Shown: piece by piece, positions 34,788 to 46,300 of the stretch
Numbering within the stretch: the stretch's first letter is position 1
Layout: every line of letters starts with the position of its first letter
Assembly (NCBI GenBank): GCA_016617785.1
Contig: JADILM010000006.1
Location: forward strand, 868,001 to 932,000
Length of the DNA stretch: 64,000 bases
Origin: Sporobolomyces roseus
Taxonomy: Eukaryota > Basidiomycota > Microbotryomycetes > Sporidiobolales > Sporidiobolaceae
Direction of reading: 5' to 3'
Notes under the pieces: model-generated
What the model was told of the DNA's origin: nothing
The model's database searches: none
What the model saw: the letters and a program-made list of their open reading frames with translations, nothing else
Position numbers and translations under genes: made by a program

Positions 34788-35975
34788 ATGACTAGATACA
34801 TCTTGTTCGATGGTGCGCCTACTGCTCGAGACTGCCTAGCTTCGATTCGAGACTCGAATTACTCTTCAAAATGGCATATTTCAACTTGTCAATTTCCATC
34901 AACGAGACCTCAGAGTGAAGGAGATACTACTGCTAGTCAATTCAAGGATGCTCACGAAGAGGAGGATCAAGAAGAGGCTTCAAAAGGAGGGACGAGGAAT
35001 CGAAAGGAGACAGTCGAAGGACGAGGAGGAGGAGAAGAGGGAGAACTCCAGAAGAAGAAGCCTAGGACTAGCTGGGAGGGAGGAGAGAGTACTTGTCAAT
35101 CGTGTGAGTACGATCGCACGCTTTAATGAGGCAGCGTGAACTGAGATTCCGTCGTTCTCTTTTTCTCTAGTTTTCATGTTTCCACCTCCTTCGCAACCTC
35201 GCAAACCAGGAGAAGCGTCCTACCGAATCACTCGTTCACAACTAAGACAACAAGAAGATACGACCGTTTCCTTCTCTCGAATACTCCACAACCCAAATGA
35301 AACGACTCGAGCGAATCTCACTTCAATCACAGAACGTTCTTCTCCCTCTCCCCAATCTCGCTCTCAATCTCTCGACGATTCATTCAATGCGACTAGTAAT
35401 TCAGAGATCAGTATTGGACCCCCTCCTCGATTCCTCTGGAAACTTCACGACCTGACGAAACTCTTTCAACTTCGTTCCCGTCTCACTTCACATCCAACTC
35501 GTCAATACAAGCCCGATCCAACTGTGTCTGTTTTGGGAGTCGTATCGGTGTTGACGAGTAAAGAGACGAGCGTAGGGAGAGTTACGGAAGTAGTATTGGA
35601 GGATGACACGGGAGGGAAATGTAAAGTGGTTAGTTGGGGTCAACAGGGGATTGATTTAAACGAGATTCTCAGGTTGGGCGATGTCGTTTACTTTGGAAGT
35701 GCGTACATCCATCTCTCCTCATCTCGCGAATCGCCAGCTGAGGTCGATCGAAAGTGTTCGCAGAAGTTCGATTAAAGAAATCTAAATTCGACCCTACTCA
35801 ACTCGAATTGAGTTTGATCGACAATACGTCTCAAGTTGGGATAGCGTACAGGACGAGGGTGTTTGATACTCAGGATGAAGTGTTCCAGTTTCATGAAGCT
35901 TGGAGTAGGACAGAGGGAGAAGCGAGAGCAGTCATGGAAATCGTAGAATGGTGGATGCAGAATCGGGAGACCTGA
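34788..35975 (+). CDS. OB-fold protein of unknown function, copy B
   Basis: Three exons matching copy A: MTRYILFDGAPTARDC, a charged linker, GGESTCQS, then FFMFPPPSQPRKPGE, the OB-like core DPTVSVLGVVSVLTSKETSV ... CKVVSWGQQGIDLNEILRLG, and MFAEVRLKKSKFDPTQLELS to a TGA at 35973-35975. Relative to copy A it has a six-codon in-frame difference after QQEDTT (VSFSRILH versus AY). Its last intron acceptor reads AAG where copy A has CAG; the exon frame is kept. The OB core is nearly identical between copies while the linker varies, as expected for a protein under constraint. Confidence 0.72.
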
Positions 35976-36215
35976 TAGCTAGAGGACGGGCTTGTAGTAG
36001 ACAATGAACAATGTTGAAAACCAATTTGAATTTTCATTCTCACGACTTGTGATTTTCTCGAAAGAGAGAGAGAGAGAGCTAGAGAGGAGCCCCTCTTTTC
36101 GAATCGTTTTCCCTCTCACCTCTTCACTTCGATCTTCACCATTTTACGCCGGTTCTTATTTCGCTCTATACCCAGTACTCGCTTCACCGTCCTCCCCTTA
36201 CGGCTACCCTTCACG

Positions 36216-37697
36216 ATGCCACCTCGTAAATCCTCTACTTCATCAACCAAACGCAAAACTCCTTCTTCTCCGCCTCCCAAAGCAGCAGTGGGATCAGAAT
36301 CAGACTTATCGGAACTATCAGCAGAAGAGGAGAAACCTTCGAAAGCAAAGAAACCGAAGAAAGGACCAGTAGTCCCAATTCATCCAGATCTACCCAACAA
36401 CACTGCGTTCCCTGATCCACTTGAACCATTCGAGAGACCAGAGGGGGATGGAACAGTCAGGATCGCAGCGTGGAACGTAGCTGGTCTGAAGGCTTGCGAG
36501 AAGAAAGGTAAGTTTTGGAAAGATTCGCTGAACTCGCTTGCAGCCATTTTCGGAATGAATGTTGAAGTGTTTGCATTCTTCCCGACGATACAGGTTTCTC
36601 GAAATACGTCGAAGCTGAAGATGCCGATATTCTCGTTTTAACGGAAACGAAATGTGATTCTCTAAGTTTACCTTCATTAGACGATCGCTACCCTGTACGT
36701 CCTCCCTTCTTCCCCTCCGCCTCCTCTCTCTGACTGAAAATCGAGAGTCGTCGTTAGCATCGATACTGGGGTATTCATCACAAGAAAGGACAAGCAGGAA
36801 CCGCAATCTTTTCGAAACTTCAACCTATCAACGTCACGAAAGGATTACCTACTACTGAACCCGAGATCAAACAGAAAGAGTCGGAAGGAAGGATCGTCAC
36901 GTTGGAGTTTGAGAAAACTTTCGTCGTTGGAACTTGTACGTTTCAAGCGCTTCGAGCGAAATCGGCATCCGCGATACTGATTTCGCAACCTTCGCTGGAG
37001 TACAGACGTTCCTAACGCTGGTCAAGGATTGAAGACACTACCTGAGAAGGTGGGTTCGAGGAAAGCTAGATCTAACGCCATAAACGCGTACTGATCGGGT
37101 CTCTTCCGAATCCACAGGCATCCTGGAACAAATCCTTTGAACTCTACCTTCGCCAACTCGACTCGACCGGTAAATCCATCATTTGGATTGGTGACATCAA
37201 TGTAGTCCCCGGTCAAAAGGACATCCGAAACTGGAAAACGAACTACAACAAGTCCGCTGGTTGTACAGACACTGAAATTGATGGATTCCATCGTCAGTTG
37301 AGATTGGCAGAGGAAGGGGACGACGAGGGAGGGAAGAAAGACAAGTTGGTCGATGTTTGGAGGGAGAGAAAGGGGGAGGAGTTGGAAGGTCATTACAGTT
37401 ATTTCAGTTACAAGTTTCAGTGTAGGAGTAAAGGAATCGGTTGGAGGATAGATGCCGTGATCGTGAGTCGAACTTTCTCTCTCTTGGTCAATCTGACAGC
37501 TGCTGAGGACGAGTTGATCCCACAGACTTCGGAGAGGTTGCTCGAGAAAGTCAAGCAATGCGAAATTCGTCAATCGATTTGTACGTACTGAACCCTATGT
37601 CTATGAACGTGTACGGCTCATTGATGAATTTGACCTTTGCGTAGATGGAGCTTCGGATCATGTGCCGATCATGCTAGATATCGAGGGACCCTTGTAG
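36216..37697 (+). CDS. AP endonuclease, exonuclease III/APE1 family
   Basis: The N-terminus MPPRKSSTSSTKRKTPSSPP is basic and Ser-rich, probably nuclear targeting. The catalytic EEP domain follows: RIAAWNVAGLKACEKKGF, ADILVLTETKCDSLSLPSLD, HRYWGIHHKKGQAGTAIFSK, YVPNAGQGLKTLPEKASWNK, IIWIGDINVVPGQKDIRNW, YFSYKFQCRSKGIGWRIDAV and a terminal SDHVPIMLDIEGPL. The metal-binding E (LTETK), catalytic D/N (GDINV) and the SDH triad are present. Such enzymes cut DNA 5' of abasic sites in base excision repair. About six exons. The start ATG at 36216 is the first in frame. Its promoter begins right at the edge of duplication copy B. Confidence 0.93.
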
Positions 37698-38069
37698 AGC
37701 AGAAGAGGAATGAGAAAAAGCTGTTCGAAGCGGAAACGACTTTCTCTACAACGAGGGTCAAGCTCGAGAGGTTTCTCGCTCAGGGGATCTTTTACGATGC
37801 GACGCGAAGAGAGTGAAAGCAAGCGTTGATTGACAACAAGCACGAGAGAGGTAGAGGGAGAGAAAAGCGAAAGAAATGTAAAGACTGGATGACGAGGGGA
37901 GGATCTATTAGTGTAAAGAGGTACAGAGAGGAGAGAAGAGAGAGAGGGAAACAACAGAGGAAGAGGAAGAGAGAGAGAGAGAGGGGGGGGGGGGGGTAAA
38001 CGACAAAACGACGAAACAACAGAAAAAGCAAAATCTATCTATCTACTGCCCACAGCTCTTTCCTTTTTC
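37698..38069. repeat. Intergenic GA-rich tract ending in G14
   Basis: A convergent gap between the AP endonuclease and the zinc-finger gene. From about 37920 it is a (GA)-rich run ending in 14 consecutive G at 37983-37996. It is a likely microsatellite and a likely site of length error or variation. No gene is seen. Confidence 0.8.
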
Positions 38070-41000
38070 CTATTCGAGGTTCTCGGCCTTGATGTGAGGA
38101 CTGATGAACCCTTCAACGAGTGCCGCAACTGCCGCCGCCTGTTCCTCCGGAATCGAAGGATCGTCATCATCCATTCCCAAAGTCAAACTCGGATCAATCA
38201 TACTCTGATCGATATCATCGATATCGACATCCAACGCTTTTGCCGCTGCCGCTACCGCTTCCGCCTCCCTCTGTTGCGCCGCAAGTTTGTCTGCCTTTTT
38301 CTTCGCTGATTTCTGTTGTTTCGCAGTGAGAGGTTTCGTTGCGTGAGGTGGAGGAGCTGGAATAAATTCCGAGGAAGAGGAAGCTTGTTGTTGAGGTGAT
38401 ACTGAAGAAGATGAAGCTGCTGCTGGGTTGAGGTGATGTGAAGAGGACGAGGAGGAACCGATCATGGAAACTGGAATAGGAGGGAGGAAAGCGTGATCTG
38501 GGTTGACTGGCATATCGAGTCGTGCTTGTGGTTGTCCCGCTCCAGAGTAATGACTGATCCCAGCTTGTTCTTCTTCTTCCCTCATCATACGTTCTTCTTC
38601 ATCATCGACTTCTCCTTCGTATTCTTCAGGTTCCATTGATCCATTCATCGAAACTGAGAGGTCGTGTTCGGCACCCGGTGACATGGATCCTCCATAATCG
38701 TCTGATACTCCGTAGAGTGGGTGACCGGGAGGTACTGATTGAGACATCTTGTTCATTTTCGCTGCTTTCCTAGACGATTTCGTTGACTTCATTTTCATTC
38801 TACGTTCCGTCTCAATATCCCCATCAGTCTCTATCGAGAGAGTGAGACGATACAGGAAGAGAGAAAAGTGCGTACCCCTCAGTTCGACCAGGACAAATAT
38901 TCTGATGTCTAGTCAAAGTAGCTCTCCTCGAGAAACTCTTGGTACCACACATTTCACACTTGAATGGTTTCAACCCTTGATGAATCCTTCGATGACGAGC
39001 CAACGAACTTGAATCACTGAATTGACGTTGACAATCTTCGCAAGTGTGAGGTTTCTCCCCTGAATGAACTCGTTCGTGTACCGTCAAAGCCGAGCGCTAA
39101 TCGCAGTCGTCGAACATTGTCAGTTCACAAAAGAAGGGAGAAGGAGAGGAAGTAGAGAAAGGAGTACTAAGCTCACTTGAATGAAAGATTTCCCACATCC
39201 GACATGAGAACAAACGAAAGGTCTCTCTCCCGTATGAATTCGATAATGCCTCAAGAAATCACTCTTCCTCGTGAACGCCTTGTCACAATTGACATGAGGA
39301 CAAGGATGAGCGTTATCTTCATCTCCTTGGAACAAACTCGCCGCTTCCCTCGCCGTGAGTCCTCCTTCCGGTGGAGCGAAATCTGAAGCTCCCGGAGCAG
39401 ATCCGTTCGGGTTTCGAGGAGTAGGGGGTCGATCGTTGAGAACTCGAATGATTGGGTTCTTGGATTTCGCAGAAGATTTCGAAGTTTTCCCTTTGACTTG
39501 TTTCGGGGGTTTGAATCCTCCGTTCGATCCGGATGCGATAGGTTCTAGTGAACCAGATGGTGAGAAATCTCCATGACCGTTCGGAGAGGCGGATCCTCCC
39601 AAAGAAGCGGGAGGCGGTGGAGGATCGACGTAAAGTTCTTGATGAGCCAATAATTCGTCCTGTTTCCTTTGTTTCTCCTTCTCCTTCTCTTTCTTCGATT
39701 TCGCCTTTTTCTTCTTTTGTTTCGGTGCGGGAGCAGGGGGAGCGAGGTTGAGGGAAGGAATCGAGAGGTGAGGAACGATAGGGGAACCATCGACTGAGAT
39801 TGAACCGGGTAGAGAAGGGTCGATGGCGATAGAAGCGGGCAAGTCGTAGTTCGAGTGTTGAGGAGGAGCGGGAGAGTTCTCGTGAGTGTCGTGACCCATC
39901 GCCATGATATCGAATTCTTCAGCGGGATTGATGTTGAAGATTTGTCGAATCATTTCCACTTGATCATGACTCGCCGCACGTCCTCCATCTTCATCGTCCG
40001 AGTCATCTCCCGATCGCAACGAAGGGTCGATCGAGCTGTGATAGTTTCCATAAGTCGCTCGGAGAGGTTGGTCGAGAGAAGCGGGAGCGTTCGAAACTTG
40101 CAAATCTGGAAGATCTGGCAAGTTTGCGAGGTTGGGAAGATCGGGGAGGCTCGAGAGATCGGGGAGAGGTGGTGGAGGGGGTACAGCTTCGGCATCGTGA
40201 TCTGAGGAAGAGGAAGACATTCCCAGTTGAGCGGGAGGAATCGAGTGTTTTCGAGGACCTGGTGGAGGAGGTGGAGGAGGGATCGCATCGGCGGGAAGTA
40301 CATCTGGATCGTCATCGACGGTAGGGAGAGAAGGTACTGAGTTGTTGACTGGGGAAGCAGCGGTTGAATTGAGGAACCGTTGTAATTCGAGCGCGTCGAT
40401 CGAAGAACCGTAAGTTCCAATATCGTCCAAAGGTATGTTGTAATCTGCCATTCCACCTCCCATTGAAGAACCAGAAGGTCGTAGATCGTGGTGGTGATGA
40501 GAGTTGAGATCGTCTGAACCTGTATGACCTCCTACTAATCCAAACGTCGCATTCAACGAAGTTAAACCACTCAAATCGTCTGACCCTTCCCTATCGTGAT
40601 GACTCAACTCTTGCGACATTCCGAATCCTCCTCCTCCTCCTCCAACTCGTCCATTCCCTTCATCTTCATCATTCAGCAGCATACCTCCTCTCGATCTCTT
40701 GTTATCATGACCCCGATTCAACATTAACTGATCACTATCCCTTCCTTTCCTCTTTCCTTTCCCTTTACTAACCACTTCTCCCCCAATTCCATGCTGATGG
40801 TTATCTCGGTTAACTTCTCCACTATTCGAATTTCCTCCTCCTCCTTCGATGAAACTTCCAAACAAATCATCCTCATCCTCTCCTTGATTCTGATGATCCC
40901 CTCCTTCTCCTCCTCCTGAAGAATGATTCACCATCATATGACCCATTGAGTCCTCGTTGGCCGAAGAAGTAAACATTGTTTGTCCAGCTGCTTGAGGATT

Positions 41001-41072
41001 CAAAGATCCCCTCAAAGTGGGATCTTTCCTTCTCTTGATCGTTCGAGATGCGAATGCATTGGCTAGCGACAT
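38070..41072 (-). CDS. C2H2 zinc-finger transcription factor
   Basis: It starts [20 protein letters not shown], followed by ~560 residues of low complexity with Gly-, His-, Pro- and Ser-rich blocks. A run of four fingers comes next: [60 protein letters not shown] and [20 protein letters not shown] (the last is C2HC). TGEKP-like linkers (HTGERPF, HSGEKPH, HQGLKPF) mark tandem DNA binding. After another exon junction the C-terminal ~240 residues are acidic and Gln/Ser-rich with a Lys/Ala helix, possibly activating. Target genes cannot be told. I recognise no named orthologue. Confidence 0.85.
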
Positions 41073-41527
41073 TCTATCGGTGAGAAAGTGAGATGTGAGA
41101 TGAGGTGTTTGTTGTTGTTGAATGAATGCGGGAAAGATCGAAGTTTGAAATATTCTGGGGAAAGGGAGAAGCGAGGAAGAGAAGAGATGAAGAGTGGCTG
41201 GTGACCAAGCGAGAGAGGGAGAGAGGAAAGGGGGGGAAGGTGTAGGCGTAAGGTTCTTTCTGGTTTGCTTTAACTCCTATTCAGACTTGATGCAATGCCT
41301 CGGATGGGGAAGAGGGGGAGAGACGAGCTGAAAAGTATAAGCTCGAGCAAGAAGAAGGGGATTCGATTTTCAAAGTTTGCCGCCTCTGGTCGAATTTCCA
41401 CTTGTAACCTCTCTTCTAGTGAACTCAAACCTATCCAAATTCAAGCAAGCAAAGCGATTTCTTTATTCTTGACAACATGTTACACAAAAACGAAAAAGAG
41501 AGAGAGAGAAGTAAAGGAGAGTAGTTC
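41073..41527. other. Intergenic interval
   Basis: It holds the promoter and 5' leader of the zinc-finger gene and the 3' UTR of Rfc2. There are GA- and AGAG-rich runs near 41210-41235 and 41494-41520. No supported gene is seen. Confidence 0.45.
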
Positions 41528-43198
41528 TTAAGAGTACAACTTTATACTCTTTGCGATCCTAGCACAACAATTCAACAATTGTAATTCCTCATCACTCCCA
41601 TCCGTGAGTGCTTTATCTGCCCAACCCAAATCCATCGCTGCACTAGCTTTCGCCCTAGGATCCACCAACGGATCAAGTATAATCAAATCATGCAACTGTT
41701 TCCTTTCCAACCACATCAATCTCTTTTGTTTTTCCGCTCGAGAGAGGGAAGTGAAAACTTACTTGACTGAGGATTTGTACAGCTGAATAACCTTCCCTGA
41801 CAACTTTCTCAACCGCTTTCCTAACTTGTCCGAACCCACCAACTGTCTTGACATCGCTCATTTCAACATCTGCATCGAAATCCTGAGAATCTTTGATTCC
41901 CAATGCTCGACCCAATTCGTTCATGACAAGATCAGGAACGACCCCTCCAATCTCTTGTACACTCATCGCGGTGATGGGTTCTTGAGTTGCAGAATGCAAT
42001 CGACTAGCGGATTGTAAGTAAGTGATTGCGCGTCGTAAATCTCCGTCAGAAGTCTTGATCAATGCTTGTAAAGCCTACCTCATGCTTTCGAATGGTCAGT
42101 GAGGGTTATAGGGGAGAGGGAGAGGGTGAACTTACTTCGTCTGGACAATCGACAGATTCGGATAAGCAGATCTCTTTGAGACGTAAAGAAGTTGAAGAGG
42201 TATCGAGAGGTTTGAAACGGAATTTCGAGCATCTTGAAGTGATGGGTTCGATGATACTGATTCATTTCCATCGGGAGAAGCGTTAATGAGAGGGAGAAGG
42301 AAGCGCAGAGAGTGGGAGAGGACGAACCGAGTAACGTAATTACAGATTAGACAGAATCGAGTGATCTTCGAATGGTTCTCCATAATTCGTCGTAAAGCGG
42401 ATTGAGCATCTTGAGTCATTGAATCTGCTTCGTCTAGAATCACAATTTTGAAAGGAGGAGCAGGGAAATTCCTACACACAAACGACGAAATCAGTCTTTC
42501 TTTTTCGGCGCCCGCGAGAGAGAAGAGAGAAGAACGTACGGATCATGATTTGTAGTGACTGTAGTTTTGGCAAAGTTCTTGATCTTCTCCCTTACTACAC
42601 TGATACCCCTCTCATCTGAAGCGTTCAATTCCAATACCCTCGACCTATACAATTCAGGTCCAAACAATTGTTTGCACAATGCTAAGATCGTCGAAGTTTT
42701 CCCAGTTCCAGGAGGTCCGTAGAAGAGCATGTGAGGTAACTATACATTAGAGAGCGTGAGTGAGACGCAGATGGGAGGAGAGGAGAGGAGAGGAGAGGAG
42801 AGGAGAGAGAGAAAGATTTACGTTGGATGAACCGAGAGTTTTCTTTAATACTGCAGTCGTATGTTCTTGTGCTGATACTTCTTCCAAGTTCTTTGGTCGA
42901 CTAGACTCACACTCTCTCCTTCGTCAGCTCCAAGTGAGAGAGATGAGAGGAAAGATAGTTTGACGTACTATTTCTCTACCCAAGGTTGATCTTTCGGATC
43001 ATTCGTATGTTTCGGACCGGCACCCAATCCTGATCCTTTGAACGTGGGTGTACTCGTACTAGCTCCCGTTGAAGTGGTTGAAGTGGAAGTGGTTTTTGAT
43101 TTCTTTGGAGATGAAGGACCACCGACATCATCTTGTGATTTCTTGGTGGGTTTAGACATCATGAATGCGAATGCATTCTTAGTTGCTGGTGCAGACAT
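41528..43198 (-). CDS. RFC2: Replication factor C subunit 2 (Rfc2; RFC4 of animals)
   Basis: It starts [20 protein letters not shown]. The clamp-loader AAA+ domain follows: PWVEKYRP at the first junction, Walker [41 protein letters not shown], Walker [21 protein letters not shown], Arg finger region [35 protein letters not shown] and a C-terminal collar [20 protein letters not shown]...SIKLYS. Motif order and ~370-residue length match Rfc2/RFC4. RFC loads PCNA at primer ends. At least seven introns; one (about 42774-42806) contains a tandem GAGAG repeat. It is divergent from CAF-1 across 138 bp. Confidence 0.94.
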
Positions 43199-43336
43199 AC
43201 TGAATTGAGTACTGATTGAGAGAGCCGGGAGAGGAACAAGAGAGAGAGAGACAGATTCGAACGCGTCTCTCTCTTTTCGCTCTCTTTCCTCTCACTTTCG
43301 GGAAAGGCTGCTTCTTGATTCCCTGGACAGTCAGTC
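43199..43336. promoter_or_regulatory. Divergent RFC2/CAF-1 promoter with an MCB-like site
   Basis: 138 bp separate the two start codons. The sequence contains ACGCGT at 43261-43266, identical to the MluI cell-cycle box bound by MBF in yeasts, which drives G1/S replication genes. Being palindromic and central, it could serve both genes. The site is seen; the regulation is inference. Confidence 0.5.
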
Positions 43337-46300
43337 ATGGCAGATCCAACTACTGCACCTTCAACTCCAGCTCGTAGTAAGCTCCCTCTCTTTCTTTCTT
43401 TCTTTCTTTCCTCACTCTCTCGTCGCGTCCTAACTTCCTTTCCGCTCCTCTCCCTCTCTGTCTTACTAGGTGCACCTGGTTCTTCATCACCCGCACAATC
43501 TACTACTTCAACCACTGCAACCAGTACAGAGAAACAAGCATCAAAACTTTCCCCTCCCTCTTCTTCTTCAAACGCTTCTTCTCCCTCTCAATCTCCACAA
43601 CACGAAGACGAACAAGATACGGAAATGCAAGTTGAACCTAGTAGTGAATTGGAAATAATCGAACCTGAACCAAAAGAGGAAGAGCTGAAGGAAGGAAAAG
43701 GAAAGAAACGAAAAGGTGAGTTCCACACTCTCTCTCTCTCTTTGTTTCGCGTTCAAAGCGCGTCTGGTTCCCTCAGGAGCTGACTGGATCGATTCTACAC
43801 GTCTCCGAAATAGCTCCCGTCGCCAAATCGGTCGCACCTTCAAAGAAATCCAAACCTTCCTCCTCGACTTCTTCGAATGCGAAAGCTAGTACATCCAAAT
43901 CCACCTCTCTCTCCTCCGCTTCCACCTCCTCCAGTTCTCCAATCGTGTTCAGTAACGAATTAGTAGGATTCAAATCTGGTAAATTGGAACACAAACAAAA
44001 ATCTGGTCCGAATCAACAAGTTGTAACTTCCTATTTGATCGGTATGCTCTCTCTCTTTCTCTCCCTCTACATCTCGTTGTCGTTCTGATGGAGACGAGCA
44101 AGGAGAGTGACAGGTCGTGCGGCGTTCATTGAATGGGCAGTCGAATTCTTCGAGACCAAGACCACCTCTAAAGTCGATTCGAGTGAGCTCGAGAAACTTC
44201 CTGAAATCCCACAAGAACACTTGGGAGCTCTCGCGAAAGATATTCAAGAATCGTACGTTGTTCTCCTCTCCTCGCCTCCCCACCTTTATCTGCCTCCCTC
44301 CCTCTCCCCCCTCAATGCTGATGAGTTTGAGTTCTCGTTTGTATTCGCGCGGATATAGATCGTTGGTACTAGGAGGACTAGCAAGGAGTATCTCGAAATC
44401 CCTCGCTTCTTCAATCAATGAGAACCTTTCTGCTCTTCAAGACTCTCAAGACGCTTCAGACGCTACAGATTCAATCGATAAAATCTTGGGTACGATTCTT
44501 CCCTCTTTCTCTTGTTATCTCCCCGAGCAATCGAGCTGATTCATCTGTGGTGAGTGTACAGAGAGGATTGATTTGGAGGGAATCAAGAAAAGTATTGAGG
44601 GGTTGGCAAAGAGGACGAATTATGGTTTGGGGATTGAGGATTTGAAGGATGGTGAATTACCTGATGGTTTAAGCTCGATTCCAAACGTGAGTTCGAGGTT
44701 CTCTCTACATCTCTCACCGATTATGGAACTCATGTTGGACTGCCTTCGGACCACAGAGTTTACAATTTTGGGTTTGGGAGGTCGACGAAGATCGATTCAA
44801 AGATTTATTGAGTTCTGAACTCATCGCGAAACTCGAGAGGCGTAGGACTGAGCGACAAGAGGTTAGTACTCGCTGTCTTCTCAGGGCTTCTCGTCGAGCA
44901 ATACTGAACAGATTTCGGAATTGACAGATCAAACGTTCTGTAACCGAATTATTCCAATCCCTTTCCTCGGAAGATCAGACCTCTTTGTTGCTGTCGAGCG
45001 GTAACACCAAGAAGGACGTCAAGGGTAAAGGGAAAGCTACCACCGCTGCGAAAGGGAAGGGAAAAGGGAAAGCCAAGGAAGATGATGGGGAGGGGGATGA
45101 AGAGGATGAAGGCGACGAGGGGAAGAAAGGAAAGAAAGGGAAAGTTGCGGTTGGAGCCGGTGGGGGAGGAGGAGGGAAGAAGAAGAAAGAGATGACTGAA
45201 GAAGAGAGGGCTGAGAAAGAGGTAAGTCATCCCTGTCTTCTCTCGATCCCCTCTCTCTCATTCAGAGCTGACCGAGGGCTTGAGTGGCTACAGGAGAAAC
45301 AACGTATCAAGCTCGAGAAGGAAGCGGAGAAAGAATCTAAGCGACTCGAACGAGAAGCGAAGAAAGCTTTGAAAGCCGAAAAGGACGCTGTCGAGGAAGA
45401 GAAGAAAGCGCAGAGGAGGAAAGAGAAAGAGGAGAAGAAACAAGTCGAAGAGAAGAAGTTGAATGCACTCAAGAGTCAGAAGAATCTGATGAGTAGTTTC
45501 TTCCTCACCAAGACTAGTCCACAACCTACTGCTTCACCTGGTCCTTCTACCTCTTCTACCACCGTCAAGGCTGCAACTCCCGGCGCATCGAGTGAGTCCC
45601 CTCCATTCTCTCTTCGCCTTTGAAAATCGAGTTAACTGATAAGACGAATTTTTCGATGAATAGATTCTCCTGCTGCCGCCTCGACCTCCTCTTCGAGAGA
45701 TGCCACTAGTGGAGATTTCGCCAAAGTATTCCATCCCTTCACTGTCAAACCAGGAATGGAAGTAGCCCCATTGAACCGCTATCGAAAAGGCAAGAAATCG
45801 ATTGTAGAAGTTGAAGTTGACGGTGACGATTCAATCACTCTCAAAGGTACGCTTTTCTCCCTCCTCCTCTTTCCTCGCATCCATACTGACGTCGAGGAAG
45901 AGAGTGGAAGGAGTAGATTCACTACGATCATTAGTTTCCAAAGTACCTAAACGAAGGATTCCTCCTTATAATCCATACCCTTCTCCTGCAGTATCCGTTC
46001 GACATGCCGTCGTTGAATTGAGTGATTCGGCGTTGACTAGTGGGGATACTAGTGGGTTTTATGAAGTGTTGAAGGATCGTACGAAGATTCCGGTCAAATT
46101 GTTAAAGTTCGCAGAGGATGTCAGACCTGGTTATATCGGTATGCCCCACTCTCTCTCTTCTTACTCATTCTCCAACGGGGAACTGAGTAATATTTCGGAG
46201 ATGGCGTGCAGGGACTTGGTCGAAGACTTCAAAAGTCGTTACTCCTCGAACTCCGTTTGGACGAGATGGTGCACTCTTGAATTACGATCATGATTCAGAA

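Larger units (their letters stand above)
32559..36051. repeat. Copy B of the inverted ~3.5-kb segmental duplication
   Basis: Reverse complement of 12861-16341 with the same three genes in the same relative order. The outer edge is the shared TTTTCATTCTCACGACTTGTG at 36031-36051, just upstream of the AP endonuclease gene. The inner edge is at 32559, about 270 bp after BUB2. Introns and intergenic parts are also retained. A 16.2-kb interval (LUC7 to BUB2) lies between the two copies. Confidence 0.92.

Noticed and set aside
12861..36051. Transposon explanation for the inverted repeats
   Set aside because: The repeats hold ordinary intron-containing genes. No transposase, integrase, reverse transcriptase, terminal repeat or target-site duplication was seen.
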